64,000 nucleotides of DNA from Anatilimnocola aggregata (GCF_007747655.1 NZ_CP036274.1:8928001-8992000); one strand, 5' to 3'; positions 27,059 through 37,139 are shown, counted from the first letter of the stretch. The notes: generated from the sequence alone by a model not told the origin. Made by a program: numbers and translations.

Positions 27059-28702
27059 TTATTCGTAATTGATCCAACCCAAGTGCTGCCAGTACTCGAA
27101 CAGCCACGGCTGCGACCAGGGATTGAGCGTGGCGTAGTTGGCCGAGAAGACGCTGATGGTAAACAGCACCAGCGCGATGTTCCGCTGCCAACGCGAATTG
27201 GCAATCGCATCGGCCGCGGGAATCATCGCCAGTAGCCAGAGCGGAATCAGCCAGAAGAGCCACCGCAGCCCGCTGGTTACACCACCATAGTTGCGGTCGA
27301 TCAAGGGACGGCTGAGATAAAAGGCGAGCACGACCACCGTCAATAGCGTGACAGTTGTCGCAAACCACCACTGCGCGTTGCGCGCTCCACGCAGCCAGAG
27401 GTAAAGGCCCCAGGCACTTAGCAGCCACACGGGAGTGAGCGAGAACAGTCCGTGATGGCCGACGAGCACATGCAGCGCGTAGACGGCGACGGAAGGCTCT
27501 CCTTTATCCACTCCCTGCAAGCGGTCTGCGGTCCAATAGGTCCCTTCGTAGTCGTACCAATCGTCCCACTGGCGAATTTCGAGTCGGTCGTTATCGACCA
27601 ACTGCACCGCGAGTCGGTCATGACCATCGGCGTCCCAAATCACCCAGCGTTCCCCTTTGGTACGCGGCTCGATGACAGTTTGCGGCGACAGGTCGATTGC
27701 TTTGTTCTTTAGTTCCACTCGCGCGACTGGCGGCAACTGGCCATCGTCAAAAGCTCGCGCCAGATGCGGCGCGAGCGTCATCAGCATGGGGCCGTCCTGA
27801 TAGCGATGGGCATAAGCGGGCCGTAGACTCTCGTGCGCTAGCCAGTTCGTACCGAGCGCGGCAGCAAACACCAGGGCGGCTGCAGGCACAAACGCAACAA
27901 CGGTTTTGGCCGGCGATTTCCAGAGCGAAGCTAAGCCTACGAGACCAAAGAAGGCCAAGGCGGGCAATTCGCAAGTGACTGCGAACGCGCTGGCCAGACC
28001 ACCGACAGCCAATCGCCACCAGCTTTGCTTGTCGCTATTCCAAATCGGCCAGAGCACGATCAGCGTGACGACAACGGCGACAGCTGCGATCACATGATTG
28101 TTGAGCGTGATCGCGAACGTACTGAGAAAGGTCGCCTGAGTGGCGCAGGCGACAACAAAGATTCTTCCCCAGTTACTCTGGCCCAACTGCTCGACCAGAT
28201 AAGTCAGCAGCCACATCGCCCCGGCCAAAGGCAGAACCTGGCTGAGGAGGAGCATGATGCGCGCGAGATAGAAGGCTTTGTACTTGTCGGCGAAGGTGGT
28301 GCCGGTGACTTGCTTGAGCACCCAGTATTCGCCGGCGAGGAGCGTCGGCAGCAATGTCGGCTTGCTGGAGTAGTAGTGTTCTTGGCCATCGGCGCCGCGA
28401 TGCTTCACCAGATCGATGGTGTGCCAGGCGCGCGCGCGATTTCCTTTTTCATCGAAGATGACGTCGTCGATGGCATAAGTGCCATGATCGACCAGCGAAC
28501 GGATGGTGCACCAGCGGCTCCGATCGTTCGCACTCAGAAATGGCGACGGATCTTTCAAACTCGAAGAACGTACCTGCATCAACCGCGCGGTCATCGACGC
28601 CAGCGAAATCGCAATCAGCAGCGCATAAACGCTCCAGCGGAGAGTTCGTCCTTCGTCGGATGGCGTCATCGACTCCATTGCGCTTTGCTCAAGTTCAGTC
28701 AA
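27059..28702 (-). CDS. polytopic membrane protein, possible GT-C glycosyltransferase
   Basis: This encodes up to 547 residues with about ten to twelve hydrophobic helices. A TTG at 28702 directly follows the TAA of the upstream glycosyltransferase. An ATG at 28678 is an equally likely start. A hydrophilic loop after the first helix (RSSSLKDPSPFLSANDRSRW) resembles the acidic first periplasmic loop of polyprenyl-sugar-dependent GT-C enzymes. The tight linkage to a GtrB/DPM1-like GT2 gene supports use of a lipid-linked sugar. No exact family motif is clear, so the role is inferred. Confidence 0.7.
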   Translation of the reverse strand: MTELEQSAMESMTPSDEGRTLRWSVYALLIAISLASMTARLMQVRSSSLKDPSPFLSANDRSRWCTIRSLVDHGTYAIDDVIFDEKGNRARAWHTIDLVKHRGADGQEHYYSSKPTLLPTLLAGEYWVLKQVTGTTFADKYKAFYLARIMLLLSQVLPLAGAMWLLTYLVEQLGQSNWGRIFVVACATQATFLSTFAITLNNHVIAAVAVVVTLIVLWPIWNSDKQSWWRLAVGGLASAFAVTCELPALAFFGLVGLASLWKSPAKTVVAFVPAAALVFAAALGTNWLAHESLRPAYAHRYQDGPMLMTLAPHLARAFDDGQLPPVARVELKNKAIDLSPQTVIEPRTKGERWVIWDADGHDRLAVQLVDNDRLEIRQWDDWYDYEGTYWTADRLQGVDKGEPSVAVYALHVLVGHHGLFSLTPVWLLSAWGLYLWLRGARNAQWWFATTVTLLTVVVLAFYLSRPLIDRNYGGVTSGLRWLFWLIPLWLLAMIPAADAIANSRWQRNIALVLFTISVFSANYATLNPWSQPWLFEYWQHLGWINYE

Positions 28703-29671
28703 TTAGGTTTTGTCGGTCGCACGCGGCCCAATTCGCTCTTTCACCGAGTACTGCATTACGTTTTTGCCGTAGTAGGCGGTGATTAGTTCGGCCAGAAAGC
28801 CCATCGAAATCAGCTGTGCGCCGAGGAGCAACAGACCCATCGAATAAATGACAGCGGGCCGATTGTGCAGGTCTTCGAGTTGCCAACCCGGAACCAATTC
28901 CTTCACCACCCAATAGACGGCCAGATACGTAAGTCCAAGGCCACCGAGAAAAAATGATAGAATCCCCAGCGTGCCCAGCAGGTGCTGCGGGCGCTCTTTG
29001 AAGCCGGTGAGAAAATAAACTGTCAAGAGATCGAGGAACCCCTTGATGATTCGCGAGACACCGTACTTGCTGCGGCCGAATTGCCGGGCGCGGTGATTGA
29101 CGATCACTTCGCTGACGCCCCAACCCTTCGAGGCAGCCAGGACCGGAATGAAGCGATGCAGTTCGCCGTAGATACGAACTTCTTCCAGCACTTCGCGGCG
29201 GTAACACTTGAAGCCGCAGTTGTGATCGTGCAACTTTACGCCGGTTAGTTGTCCGACCAGCCAGTTGAACACGCGCGACGGGCCGACCTTGTGCCACGGA
29301 TCGTGCCGCACTTGTTTCCAGCCGCTGACGACGTCGAACCCTTTGTCCATCTCGGCGAGAAAGCGCGGGATCTCGTGCGGGTCGTCTTGCAGGTCAGCAT
29401 CGAGCGTAAAGACGTAGTCGCCTTGCGCCGCTTCGAAGCCGGCGCTCAGGGCTGCTGCTTTGCCGAAGTTGCGGCGAAATCGAATGCCGCGCACCCGCGG
29501 GTCGGCAGCTGCGAGCCGTTTGATCTCGTCCCACGAGCCGTCTTTGGAGCCGTCGTCGATCAGGATGAGTTCCATCTCATACTGATTGGCTGCCGAGACT
29601 TCGCAGATCTCTTGATGCAAAGCCTGCAAGCTTTCGACTTCGTTGTAAACCGGAATAACAAACGTCAGCAT
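28703..29671 (-). CDS. GT2 glycosyltransferase, GtrB/DPM1-like
   Basis: This encodes 322 residues. The GT-A domain starts FVIPVYNEVESL, with IDDGSKDGSW and the metal-binding DADLQDDP (DXD region). NCGFKCYRREV is a common core motif of dolichol/undecaprenyl-phosphate sugar transferases. Two C-terminal membrane helices (about 230-300) anchor it, as in GtrB and ArnC. It should move a sugar from a nucleotide donor to a polyprenyl phosphate. The next gene abuts it and may use the product. Confidence 0.9.
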   Translation of the reverse strand: MLTFVIPVYNEVESLQALHQEICEVSAANQYEMELILIDDGSKDGSWDEIKRLAAADPRVRGIRFRRNFGKAAALSAGFEAAQGDYVFTLDADLQDDPHEIPRFLAEMDKGFDVVSGWKQVRHDPWHKVGPSRVFNWLVGQLTGVKLHDHNCGFKCYRREVLEEVRIYGELHRFIPVLAASKGWGVSEVIVNHRARQFGRSKYGVSRIIKGFLDLLTVYFLTGFKERPQHLLGTLGILSFFLGGLGLTYLAVYWVVKELVPGWQLEDLHNRPAVIYSMGLLLLGAQLISMGFLAELITAYYGKNVMQYSVKERIGPRATDKT

Positions 29672-29814
29672 GGCGGCGCCGGTGTTGCGAACGGGGTGAA
29701 ATCAGTTGTCAGTGTGTCGCTGCAGATACCATAATCCAAAACCGCCCCGTTCGTCAGGGCGAATGCCCGCCCGACGCCTGCCTGCCGTCTCCTTTCTGCT
29801 GCGGAGAATCTCGA

Positions 29815-30948
29815 ATGCTTGAGTATGTCTCGCCCGGTTCAATCGGCATGGATGCCGCACAGTTGCAGCGAGCGTACGACCTGGCGACCGCTTGGACGAC
29901 TGCCGAGGGAGCCGAGCCGGCAATCATGCCCGCCGCCGCGATCATGGTGGGGCGCAACGGAAAGGCCGTGGAGCCGAAGTTCTTCGGCAGGCAAGGGACT
30001 GGCAAGGACGCGCCGCCGATTCGCCGCGATGCGCTCTTTTTGATTGCCTCGCTGACGAAGCCAATCACGTACCTCGGCGCGATGATCCTCGTAGAGCGCG
30101 GGCTGTTAGGTTTGAGCGACCCCGTGACGAAGTATATTCCCGACTTTGCCGCGCATCACAAAGAGAATACGCTCGTCCAGCATCTGTTCACGCATACCTC
30201 GGGCCTGCCCGACATGCTCGAGAACAACACCGAACTCCGCCGGCAACACGCTCCGCTCAGCAAGTTCATCGACGGCGCGATTCGCGATACGGTTCCCAAG
30301 TTCCCGGCCGGCACCGACTACAGCTATCAAAGCATGGGCACACTGGTGGTCGCCGAGATTGTGCAACGAATCAGCGGGCTGTCGATCAGCGATTTTCTGC
30401 AGAAGGAAATCTTCACACCGCTGGGGCTCAAGTCGAGCGCGCTGGGGGTGAGAGACCTCAATCGTGAACGGCTGACGCAGTTGCAAACGCCCGAGTTCGC
30501 TGGAGTCGAACAGTTTGGCTGGAACAGCCCTTATTGGCGTGAACTGGGCGCGCCGTGGGGCGGCATGTTCAGCACGCCCGACGATTACGCCGTGCTGTGC
30601 CAGTTGATGCTCAATGGCGGCAGCTATGGCAACGTGCGAATCGTCTCGTCGGCCACGGTGGAAAAAATGACCACTAATCGGCTGAATGACTTTCCGGATT
30701 TGCCGGAACCGATTCGCCGTACCAAGCCCTGGGGACTCGGTTGGCAGTTGAATCATCCGGCCACCGAAGGAACGCTGGGCGATCTGCTGCCGAGTGCGGC
30801 ATATGGCCACCTCGGCGCGACGGGCACTCTGTTTTGGATTGATCCTCAGCGGCAAGCCTTCTGCATCATTTTCACCACGATGGAGCGCGACCGCGCACCG
30901 TGGCGACTGGTGCATTTATCGAACGCGGTGGCCGCGGCGATGGAGTAA
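29815..30948 (+). CDS. serine hydrolase of the beta-lactamase family (class C/DD-peptidase fold)
   Basis: This encodes 377 residues. The nucleophile motif SxxK is SLTK (Ser79, Lys82). The second motif position is YSYQSMG instead of the usual YxN, and the third region is GHLGATG. No signal peptide is visible, so the protein is probably cytoplasmic. It may act as an esterase or amidase rather than a true beta-lactamase. The ATG at 29815 follows GCGGAG. It is divergent from the GT2 gene, with 143 bp between starts. Confidence 0.85.
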   Translation: MLEYVSPGSIGMDAAQLQRAYDLATAWTTAEGAEPAIMPAAAIMVGRNGKAVEPKFFGRQGTGKDAPPIRRDALFLIASLTKPITYLGAMILVERGLLGLSDPVTKYIPDFAAHHKENTLVQHLFTHTSGLPDMLENNTELRRQHAPLSKFIDGAIRDTVPKFPAGTDYSYQSMGTLVVAEIVQRISGLSISDFLQKEIFTPLGLKSSALGVRDLNRERLTQLQTPEFAGVEQFGWNSPYWRELGAPWGGMFSTPDDYAVLCQLMLNGGSYGNVRIVSSATVEKMTTNRLNDFPDLPEPIRRTKPWGLGWQLNHPATEGTLGDLLPSAAYGHLGATGTLFWIDPQRQAFCIIFTTMERDRAPWRLVHLSNAVAAAME

Positions 30949-30981
30949 ATGTCGGCTAAGCAACTGTAAATAAACCGATAA

Positions 30982-31626
30982 TCACTTCGCGATGTTCATC
31001 GGCCCTTGCGCCGGTGCATACCAGGTCTGACCATCACCACTGTGTTTGATCTCAATCGTCGGCCACTGATTGCGGCTGACGAGGCGAAAGCTGAAGGGAA
31101 TTGCCCGGGAGGTCAGTTCCTGACCATTGCTACTGTTCGAACGCCCAACCTCGACCAGTTTGCCAGCGACCAAACGCAGCAGTGTTAGTTCCCAGGGATC
31201 ACGGTCGATGATGAGCAGTTCTCGCGTCTGCACCTTGGCATAAAACTCCAACTTATCCCAAGTACGATCATTCGAGCTGACAACTTCAATCGCAAAGTCG
31301 GGGCCCCCTTCCCAGTGCGTGCCGTGAAACTTGGCAGTCGTGCCGTTGAGATAGACCACAACATCGGGACAGCGGTAGTTCTTCGTCCAATCATCTTTCC
31401 GGTCGCTGACGTTGCAACCAGGAACCACTCGCCCTAGCCCCTGCAGCCGCAACACCAGCGCCAGACAGGTTTGCAAATCGCCAACGATCTCTTGATGGTA
31501 ATACTCGGGCAACGGCGACATCACGTAAACTCCATCCCACACTTCGTCGAACCGATCCAGACCTTTCGCGCGACGATCGGCGATCATTGCCTCTTCGGTG
31601 AAGGCGTCGAGAACGATTAGTGTCAT
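30982..31626 (-). CDS. Uma2 family (DUF820) PD-(D/E)XK-fold protein
   Basis: This encodes 214 residues. Asp88 in YRCPDVVVY, Glu114 in DFAIEVVSSND and Lys125 in the WDKLEFYAK helix give the PD-ExK layout of Uma2 proteins, a family very expanded in cyanobacteria and planctomycetes. The fold is that of a nuclease, but no activity has been settled for most members. The gene stands alone with no toxin or antitoxin partner next to it. Confidence 0.85.
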   Translation of the reverse strand: MTLIVLDAFTEEAMIADRRAKGLDRFDEVWDGVYVMSPLPEYYHQEIVGDLQTCLALVLRLQGLGRVVPGCNVSDRKDDWTKNYRCPDVVVYLNGTTAKFHGTHWEGGPDFAIEVVSSNDRTWDKLEFYAKVQTRELLIIDRDPWELTLLRLVAGKLVEVGRSNSSNGQELTSRAIPFSFRLVSRNQWPTIEIKHSGDGQTWYAPAQGPMNIAK

Positions 31627-31709
31627 GTGAGTTCCTCTCCCCAGGCAGTTGCCTTCGAGTAGTTGCGTACCCGATTATACCTCACTCGATGCAATAACCG
31701 CAGCAGCAA

Positions 31710-32081
31710 CTACTGCGCAAGGATTGCCAAGAGTTCGCGATTGCCGGCGGGAAACTCGAAGTTGCTTAGCTCCTGACGAGCAATCCAGCGAAACGGCGCG
31801 AGTGGGACGGCGCTGGGGTCCGACGGTTCGCAGGCAACAAAGTGGAGTTGAACGGCGTCGTGCGCATAAACGTGCGCGCGGTCAGGATAGCGAAACTTCG
31901 CGGCGACAACGAGCCCGGTTTCTTCCAGGCATTCGCGCACGGCCGCCTGCTCGGGCGTTTCGGTGGCGTGCATTTTGCCGCCGGGAAATTCCCATAGCCC
32001 GGCAAGCGCAACACCGGCAGGCCGCTGGCCGATGAGGAAGCGGTCTTGATGTTCGACCACCGCAATCGCGATCTGCTTCAT
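31710..32081 (-). CDS. mutT: NUDIX hydrolase, MutT-like
   Basis: From the ATG at 32081 the protein has 123 residues, typical of MutT; a TTG reading from 32099 adds six residues. The NUDIX box is intact from Gly35 to Leu57 (GKMHATE then RECLEETGL). [12 protein letters not shown] matches 8-oxo-dGTP diphosphatases, which clean oxidised nucleotides from the dNTP pool. The start lies 19 bp after the stop of the PPC-domain gene, so the two are probably cotranscribed. Confidence 0.85.
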   Translation of the reverse strand: MKQIAIAVVEHQDRFLIGQRPAGVALAGLWEFPGGKMHATETPEQAAVRECLEETGLVVAAKFRYPDRAHVYAHDAVQLHFVACEPSDPSAVPLAPFRWIARQELSNFEFPAGNRELLAILAQ

Positions 32082-32100
32082 CGAAGGCAAGTTTTCCAAC

Positions 32101-34476
32101 TCAAGGCTGCAATAGCAGCGTCAGCAGTGCTTCGGCCACCACCGGCTTGCCGTTCCGCTCACTGGTGGTGCGAATGGTGACCGGCATGTTCAGCGGGCCG
32201 GGATTGTCGCCGCAGCGCAGCACCAGCTGGGCCGCTTTGTCGTGCGGCTTCACTTCGACGGGCTGAGCCGAGAGCCCTTGCATGTGCTCGGGAACGATCA
32301 GTTCGATCTTCAGATTCTGCCGCACCGTCTGATCGCAGGTCACTTGCAGCGGAATCGTAATCTCGGCCCCCTTGCTGATCAGCAGGCTGCTCCGCTCTGG
32401 TTGCACGCGAATCGGCCCTGGCGAAACGATGGCTATTAGCTGATCGTTCTGGCCATTGGCGGTGAAGACGACCTTGTGCAATTTGCCGGCGGCATCTGGC
32501 ACCTCGCCCACAATCATCAGCTGGCTGCGACTGGTGCGACCCAGCTCCATCCACGGCGGCAACATCACTTCAAACTCAAACTCGTTCACGCCGGGCGGAA
32601 TGTTCTGCCGCTCGGCAACCACTCCTTGCAAATGTCGACCTTGCTTATCGGCCAGTTCGACCCACAAGGGTCCTTCGAAGCCGCCGCGCTCCACTTCAAA
32701 TCGCTTGCGCATGGTCGAGCCGCGGGCGATGAACTGCGTATCGAACGGCGCGATGAATTTGAATGGCGTGGGGAGCGAAGTGACGAGCAATAGATGATCG
32801 ACCTCGACCAGCCCGAGCGCGACGGGCTGATTCTGATTGGGATTCTGCGGCGCTACGATGCTGGCGACATGCTCTTTTGTGGCACCATCGATTTCAGCTT
32901 TACCAAGAATGCGAATCGGCGTGCGGGTCACGGGGACGGTTGCGTCAACGGTGAAGACCAGGTCCGCCTTGCTCTGGTTCCCCTTCACTTCGACAGCTGG
33001 CGCGGTGACTCCGCTAGGCAGCCCTTCGGCCGCAAGGGTGATGACGCCATTGAAACCGCCGATGCGAGTAATCACGACGGGCAGCTTTTTGGTGCCAGCG
33101 ATATCAGCCGCCAGCGAGTCGACATTAATCTCCAGGGCAAAATCGGCGGCCGCTTTCATGCAGCGCAGGCGATAAGCAAAACTTGGTCCGCCGCGCGAAG
33201 TGAACTTTTCGCTAAGAATGACCTGGTAGCTACCATCCGCTGGGGCGATGAATTTCAGTTCGCAATCGGGCGAGCCACTGGGCAAGTCTTCGCCGCGGGC
33301 CAACTCTTTGCTGGTGTCGTCTTGTACGCTCAGCACCGCATCGAGGGGCGAGCCTAACCGCGCGGCGCGGACTTCAAATTGCACCGCGTCACCCTTCTTC
33401 AGTTCGAGCGACCAGTGGTCTTTATCGCCCGCTTGCTGAATGCGGCCATTGGCGACCGTGCCAAGCGAAACGCTCTGTGCCTGCTCGGGCGTGTCGTTGG
33501 GCTCTTGTTCGCGCAGTTCGGGCAGATCGTCGAGTTCCAGTTGCACGGCATTCAAGGGCTCGCCTTGGCGCGTGAAGTGATGCGTGATAACTCGCGCTGC
33601 GGAGGTGGGGAGTGTCTCTTCAATCGCCTCGACCCCTTGACCCAGCAGAGAGAACTTCGTCGAACTGCCGCGCTGACCGCCGAGCGGGTAGATCGCGTCG
33701 ATCCACGGCCCAGTTGTGATGGTCAGGCGATAGACATAGTTCTGCAGTCCTTCGGCGCGGGTGTCGGTGATTCGCACCGAATACTGTCCGCTGGTGGGAA
33801 CCTTGAACCGCAGCTGCGGGTCGCGGTTGAGCGTGCCGGTACTTTCGGCCAGGACTTCGCCGGTGGGTGAGCGGACTTCGATTAACGCTTCAAGCGGCGA
33901 ACCAATCTGCTTGGCCACAACGGCCACGGTGAGCGACTCCCCAGCTTCGGCCGCAAAGCTCCACTGGTCGAGGTCTTCGCGGGGGAAGATGCGGCCGTTG
34001 ATGGTCACTGGCAACGTCACGGCCACCGGCAGCGGATCGCCGTCGGTTTCGTTCTCGACCACTTCGGGCAACATGCCGACGATGAAGGGGCGAATCGGCG
34101 TGGCTCCTTGGCCACCCCACGAACGCCAGCCATGCGCGCCGAGCGGAGCATCGGGGGCAATGGTCAGTTCGGCGGCATAGTCCTTGGGATAGTCTTCTTT
34201 TCGCTGACTGGCGGGCTGCTTGATCAACGGTCCTTCAAACCAACGGACGGCGGTTCGCTCGATTTCGGCCGGGCCCGAGATTCCCTGACCGAGCCATTCG
34301 AGCGGCGCTCGTTCGTGCAAATAAAAGCCGCCAATGCGGGCTTGGACTTTGGTTCCGCGCTGGGCACCGGCCGGAAAGATGTACGACGTATCTGGCGGCT
34401 CAGCCTCCGTTCGTGCGGGCTGGCTCAGTGCGATCACGACACAAGCCCAAAGCGAGATCGGGAGCAGGCGCGGCAT
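32101..34476 (-). CDS. exported PPC-domain protein
   Basis: This encodes 791 residues. The signal peptide [20 protein letters not shown] is probably cut near ARTEA. The body contains at least two pre-peptidase C-terminal (PPC) beta-sandwich domains with the typical DxDxW/F pattern ([16 protein letters not shown] and [17 protein letters not shown]). It also has IPT/Ig-like segments (IYPLGGQRG) and a C-terminal beta-rich region. PPC proteins of this layout are common in planctomycetes. They are thought to be envelope or extracellular, with no established activity. No catalytic motif is visible. Confidence 0.83.
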   Translation of the reverse strand: MPRLLPISLWACVVIALSQPARTEAEPPDTSYIFPAGAQRGTKVQARIGGFYLHERAPLEWLGQGISGPAEIERTAVRWFEGPLIKQPASQRKEDYPKDYAAELTIAPDAPLGAHGWRSWGGQGATPIRPFIVGMLPEVVENETDGDPLPVAVTLPVTINGRIFPREDLDQWSFAAEAGESLTVAVVAKQIGSPLEALIEVRSPTGEVLAESTGTLNRDPQLRFKVPTSGQYSVRITDTRAEGLQNYVYRLTITTGPWIDAIYPLGGQRGSSTKFSLLGQGVEAIEETLPTSAARVITHHFTRQGEPLNAVQLELDDLPELREQEPNDTPEQAQSVSLGTVANGRIQQAGDKDHWSLELKKGDAVQFEVRAARLGSPLDAVLSVQDDTSKELARGEDLPSGSPDCELKFIAPADGSYQVILSEKFTSRGGPSFAYRLRCMKAAADFALEINVDSLAADIAGTKKLPVVITRIGGFNGVITLAAEGLPSGVTAPAVEVKGNQSKADLVFTVDATVPVTRTPIRILGKAEIDGATKEHVASIVAPQNPNQNQPVALGLVEVDHLLLVTSLPTPFKFIAPFDTQFIARGSTMRKRFEVERGGFEGPLWVELADKQGRHLQGVVAERQNIPPGVNEFEFEVMLPPWMELGRTSRSQLMIVGEVPDAAGKLHKVVFTANGQNDQLIAIVSPGPIRVQPERSSLLISKGAEITIPLQVTCDQTVRQNLKIELIVPEHMQGLSAQPVEVKPHDKAAQLVLRCGDNPGPLNMPVTIRTTSERNGKPVVAEALLTLLLQP

Positions 34477-34768
34477 GGCAACGTTCGCAGGTGGGTAAGG
34501 GAGGGAACCAACTCAGGCGGGAATACGTTTTAGAATGGCGCTCCGCCCCGCCGGATGCAAGGGGAAATTGGTGCTGTCCCGCGACACCAGAGACTTTTTC
34601 AGCCGGCTACTGGTCCAGACGAAATAGCGATGGCCACTACTGGCCTCGCAGTTCACGCTCACGAAACGCCCGCTGAAGTTTGATATCAATCCAATCGTCT
34701 AGGCGTACGGTTCGATGCGCCTGCTCTATTGGCCAAAAGAACTGCTGGCCCCAGCGAATCTCAAAACG

Positions 34769-34948
34769 TTAGTAGTCAGTCCTTCCCAAGGATTTCGTGA
34801 CAATCCAGCCCGGCTCCTCGGGGCTAAAAATGTCAATACCGCTCGGCACAACCAGCGCGAAGTAGCTGGCAACATACAGCACTGGGAGCAGCAGCAAACA
34901 GGCTGCGATAATTGGCAGGGCTGGGCGGTTAGTCATGGCTTGTTTCAT
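34769..34948 (-). CDS. small membrane protein, probably truncated
   Basis: This encodes 59 residues. The ATG (34948-34946) overlaps the TGA of the upstream small gene as ATGA, implying translational coupling. One hydrophobic helix (LPIIAACLLLLPVLYVASYF) is followed by VVPSGIDIFSPEEPG. The stop TAA lies at 34771-34769. The same frame then stays open to a TAG at 34639-34637, encoding EIRWGQQFFWPIEQAHR and on to RERELRGQ. That continuation looks like protein, so the stop may be a recent nonsense change. Confidence 0.6.
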   Translation of the reverse strand: MKQAMTNRPALPIIAACLLLLPVLYVASYFALVVPSGIDIFSPEEPGWIVTKSLGRTDY

Positions 34949-35112
34949 TGACCAAATCGACACGCCATCGGCCGGGCATATTGACTGCGAAATTCCCTGC
35001 GAACGTGATTTTGCTCCGACGCAATATGCTCGTTCAGTTGGTGGAGCCACCAAGTTACGACAGTTGCGAATAGCAGCATCAGCCACATCGCGTGCAATGC
35101 GAGTATCTTCAT
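34945..35112 (-). CDS. small membrane protein, unknown function
   Basis: This encodes 55 residues from the ATG at 35112. One helix (MWLMLLFATVVTWWL) is followed by a charged tail (NEHIASEQNHVRREFRSQ). Its stop overlaps the start of the next small gene by the ATGA arrangement. The pair probably forms one translation unit. Nothing similar is recognised. Confidence 0.5.
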   Translation of the reverse strand: MKILALHAMWLMLLFATVVTWWLHQLNEHIASEQNHVRREFRSQYARPMACRFGQ

Positions 35113-35496
35113 ACAGTCCATTCTATCCACGTACAAGAAATCCCCACCAGTGTGACGGCGATGGCTTATCAGCGGCCAATCATAGAGAGGCCCAGTTCAG
35201 CCAGACGAGCGATTTGAACGGGCGGTAATGTTCGACTAGAACCACACGCGGAATCTAACTCCTGAAATTGTCGGGTTATGGGCTAACTTCAGATTTCCGA
35301 AGCGTGACTAGCTGGGCAGTGCCCCAACGTGGAGAACTGAAAGTGAACGAGATTAAGATAGAAGATTCGCTACCTGCCTTGGAAGGAACGCGCGAGCGAT
35401 GTAGAGGTCGAGGCACCCACCTTTATGACGAGCGTCTCGGCTGCGACGGAACCGGGTTAGCTCCGACTGAACTAGGATGGCGCGTTTTCGCGTTAG
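35113..35496. other. intergenic region with no supported feature
   Basis: In these 384 bases a short plus-strand frame (35268-35534) runs into the 3' end of the HEPN-like gene. It lacks a good start and looks non-coding. I see no RNA gene, repeat or promoter that I can support. Confidence 0.35.
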
Positions 35497-36528
35497 TTAA
35501 GCGACACCTTTCTCGTCGTCGCGACGAGCCGTAATCAGCCAGTCATTTACAGCTGCCAAGAGTCTATTTCCGCATTCAAGTGGAGGGGCGACAAGCGACT
35601 CAACCAATTCACCGTCTATTGGGATACGAATGCCAAAGTACAGAGCTGGTGCATTGGGGGCGTCCGGTTGCTTGTCGATGTAGTCAACATCCGCAATCCC
35701 AGATTTGTGAACAAGCAAATTGCGAACAAGCGAAAGCGAGTTTAGGGATTTGTTTGCGAGGCAGTCGTCGATTGCAGAGGAATTTCGATCAAACGCCTTG
35801 CTGTAAGCTTCGCGAATACCAGTAAGCGTCGAGAACTTAAAAGAATGCTTTAGAAGCGTGCCCCACTTGTTGTCGAGGTCAAAGCTCCCTTGAGTGACCC
35901 GATGAATGTCTCCAAGCTGCACGGCCTTGCTTGGGCCATCGTTACCGAATGAACCCGTATCAACATCGCTTGTCTTTGCTCCGCCAAGCATCTTGTTGAT
36001 TCGTTTTCCATTGCCGCGCAAATCTGCAAGGTGGCGTGGGTTGGCGTTAATTGCGGCTTCCCATAAATCTGAAGCTAGAACCTCAAACGCAGTCCAGCCA
36101 GCCGTTATTATTGCCTCCATCACCGCGGTTAGGCCGTTTTCAATTTCCTTCCTTTCTCTGGCAAGCAGGTCAATGTGAGTAGCTGATGTTTCAATGGCAT
36201 TGCTGTTCCCGAGGTGACTGTAATTCCGTTGCGCCCTAACTTTTGCCATTTCCGCTTTTATCTTGGCATTTGCCAATTCCATTTCTTCGCTGGAAACATC
36301 CATCGTTCCGTACAAATTCACCAGCGCAATATCGCCAACATGCTGCATCATTCGAGTTATTGATTCGATGCGTATTCCGAAGCCTGCAAGATTATGGAGT
36401 TGAGAAATGTTTTCAAAATACGCAAGTTTTGTTTCCGCAAGTTCGCTGATAACGTGGGACGGGAAAGTTTGAACCGGGCCGTTGTTTGTTAGCCAACGAA
36501 TCAATTGGAGGTACTTTAGATCAGCCAT
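35497..36528 (-). CDS. HEPN-like domain protein, unknown function
   Basis: This encodes 343 residues. A helical middle segment, TAFEVLASDLWEAAINAN (about 146-163), and a later SLVRNLLVHKSG (about 266-277) resemble the two core helices of HEPN domains. Arg269 and His274 make an RX4H motif, the catalytic signature of HEPN ribonucleases. The first ~120 residues are helical and unrecognised. The gene is visibly richer in A/T than its neighbours, and codon choice differs (many AAA, TTT and ATT). It sits among repeats and a tRNA-like remnant, which suggests acquisition by transfer. A defence or stress RNase role is possible but unproven. No antitoxin gene is evident. Confidence 0.6.
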   Translation of the reverse strand: MADLKYLQLIRWLTNNGPVQTFPSHVISELAETKLAYFENISQLHNLAGFGIRIESITRMMQHVGDIALVNLYGTMDVSSEEMELANAKIKAEMAKVRAQRNYSHLGNSNAIETSATHIDLLARERKEIENGLTAVMEAIITAGWTAFEVLASDLWEAAINANPRHLADLRGNGKRINKMLGGAKTSDVDTGSFGNDGPSKAVQLGDIHRVTQGSFDLDNKWGTLLKHSFKFSTLTGIREAYSKAFDRNSSAIDDCLANKSLNSLSLVRNLLVHKSGIADVDYIDKQPDAPNAPALYFGIRIPIDGELVESLVAPPLECGNRLLAAVNDWLITARRDDEKGVA

Positions 36529-37139
36529 TTCGCGCTAGCCGTGAACCGAGGGTTGTGGAATGTTGTCTCATCTGAATACGCCCACCATACATTCAACCCC
36601 GCCAGCTGCAATCTCTTGAATCGGAGAGCAGCCCGCGCATTGGCCGCGCAGCCGACTTATAACCCACGATCTGGTACGGTTTGCCCGTTGGGTTCTATTC
36701 CCCTCCTCTCCGAATAGGCCTTTTTGCGTGCTAACGCCCTTAGCAGCTGTTACGTGTGAGCAATCGGCAGGCAAGGTTATGATGGGCTGTGTGGGTTTGG
36801 TTGGGCAGTACCGAGCGGGCGGGGATTCATCAAGGGGAATGGGTCTATTTTCGCGTTGGCAGCCTGGGATGGATTTATTGGCCACTCGAACGGGTTGACC
36901 GGAAATTACGGCCGGGTGCGTGGGCTGTTGGGCCAGCAGACCGGGAGAGCTAGTGATTAGATCAGAATTGGGGCATGGCAAGGCAAATTGTTATTTACAA
37001 CTACAAAACATGTTGTTATAAATTACTGGATTGTGTCTGACGAATGGGCCGCGCGTAGGCGAGTGTCTGGCGATTCAGACGGCGGTCGCGAGGGTGGAAG
37101 GTGGTTTGAAAACGGAATGGTGCTGGTTGGAAGTCGGGG
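36529..37139. other. gene-free interval with a tRNA-like remnant
   Basis: Apart from the tRNA-like segment (36622-36712), I see only a short A/T-rich patch near 36983-37030 (TTGTTATTTACAACTACAAA). The patch could hold a promoter or a weak hairpin. Open frames on either strand lack starts and composition expected of genes. Confidence 0.4.
36622..36712 (+). other. decayed tRNA-like sequence
   Basis: The ends CGGAGAG (36622-36628) and CTCTCCG (36706-36712) can pair as a 7-bp acceptor-like stem. Near the 3' end GGGTTCTATTCCC resembles the T arm (usual GGTTCRANYCC), with T where a purine is expected. ACTTATAACCC resembles an anticodon loop. The D and anticodon stems do not pair well and there is no CCA, so a functional tRNA is unlikely. 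It may be a pseudo-tRNA left by an integrated element. Confidence 0.3.

Noticed and set aside
35268-35534. Small plus-strand frame before the HEPN-like gene
   Set aside because: It has no good start, no ribosome binding site and no protein-like composition, and it overlaps the 3' end of a better gene.
36622-36712. Functional tRNA gene
   Set aside because: The D and anticodon stems do not pair, the T loop is atypical and CCA is absent; kept only as a remnant.
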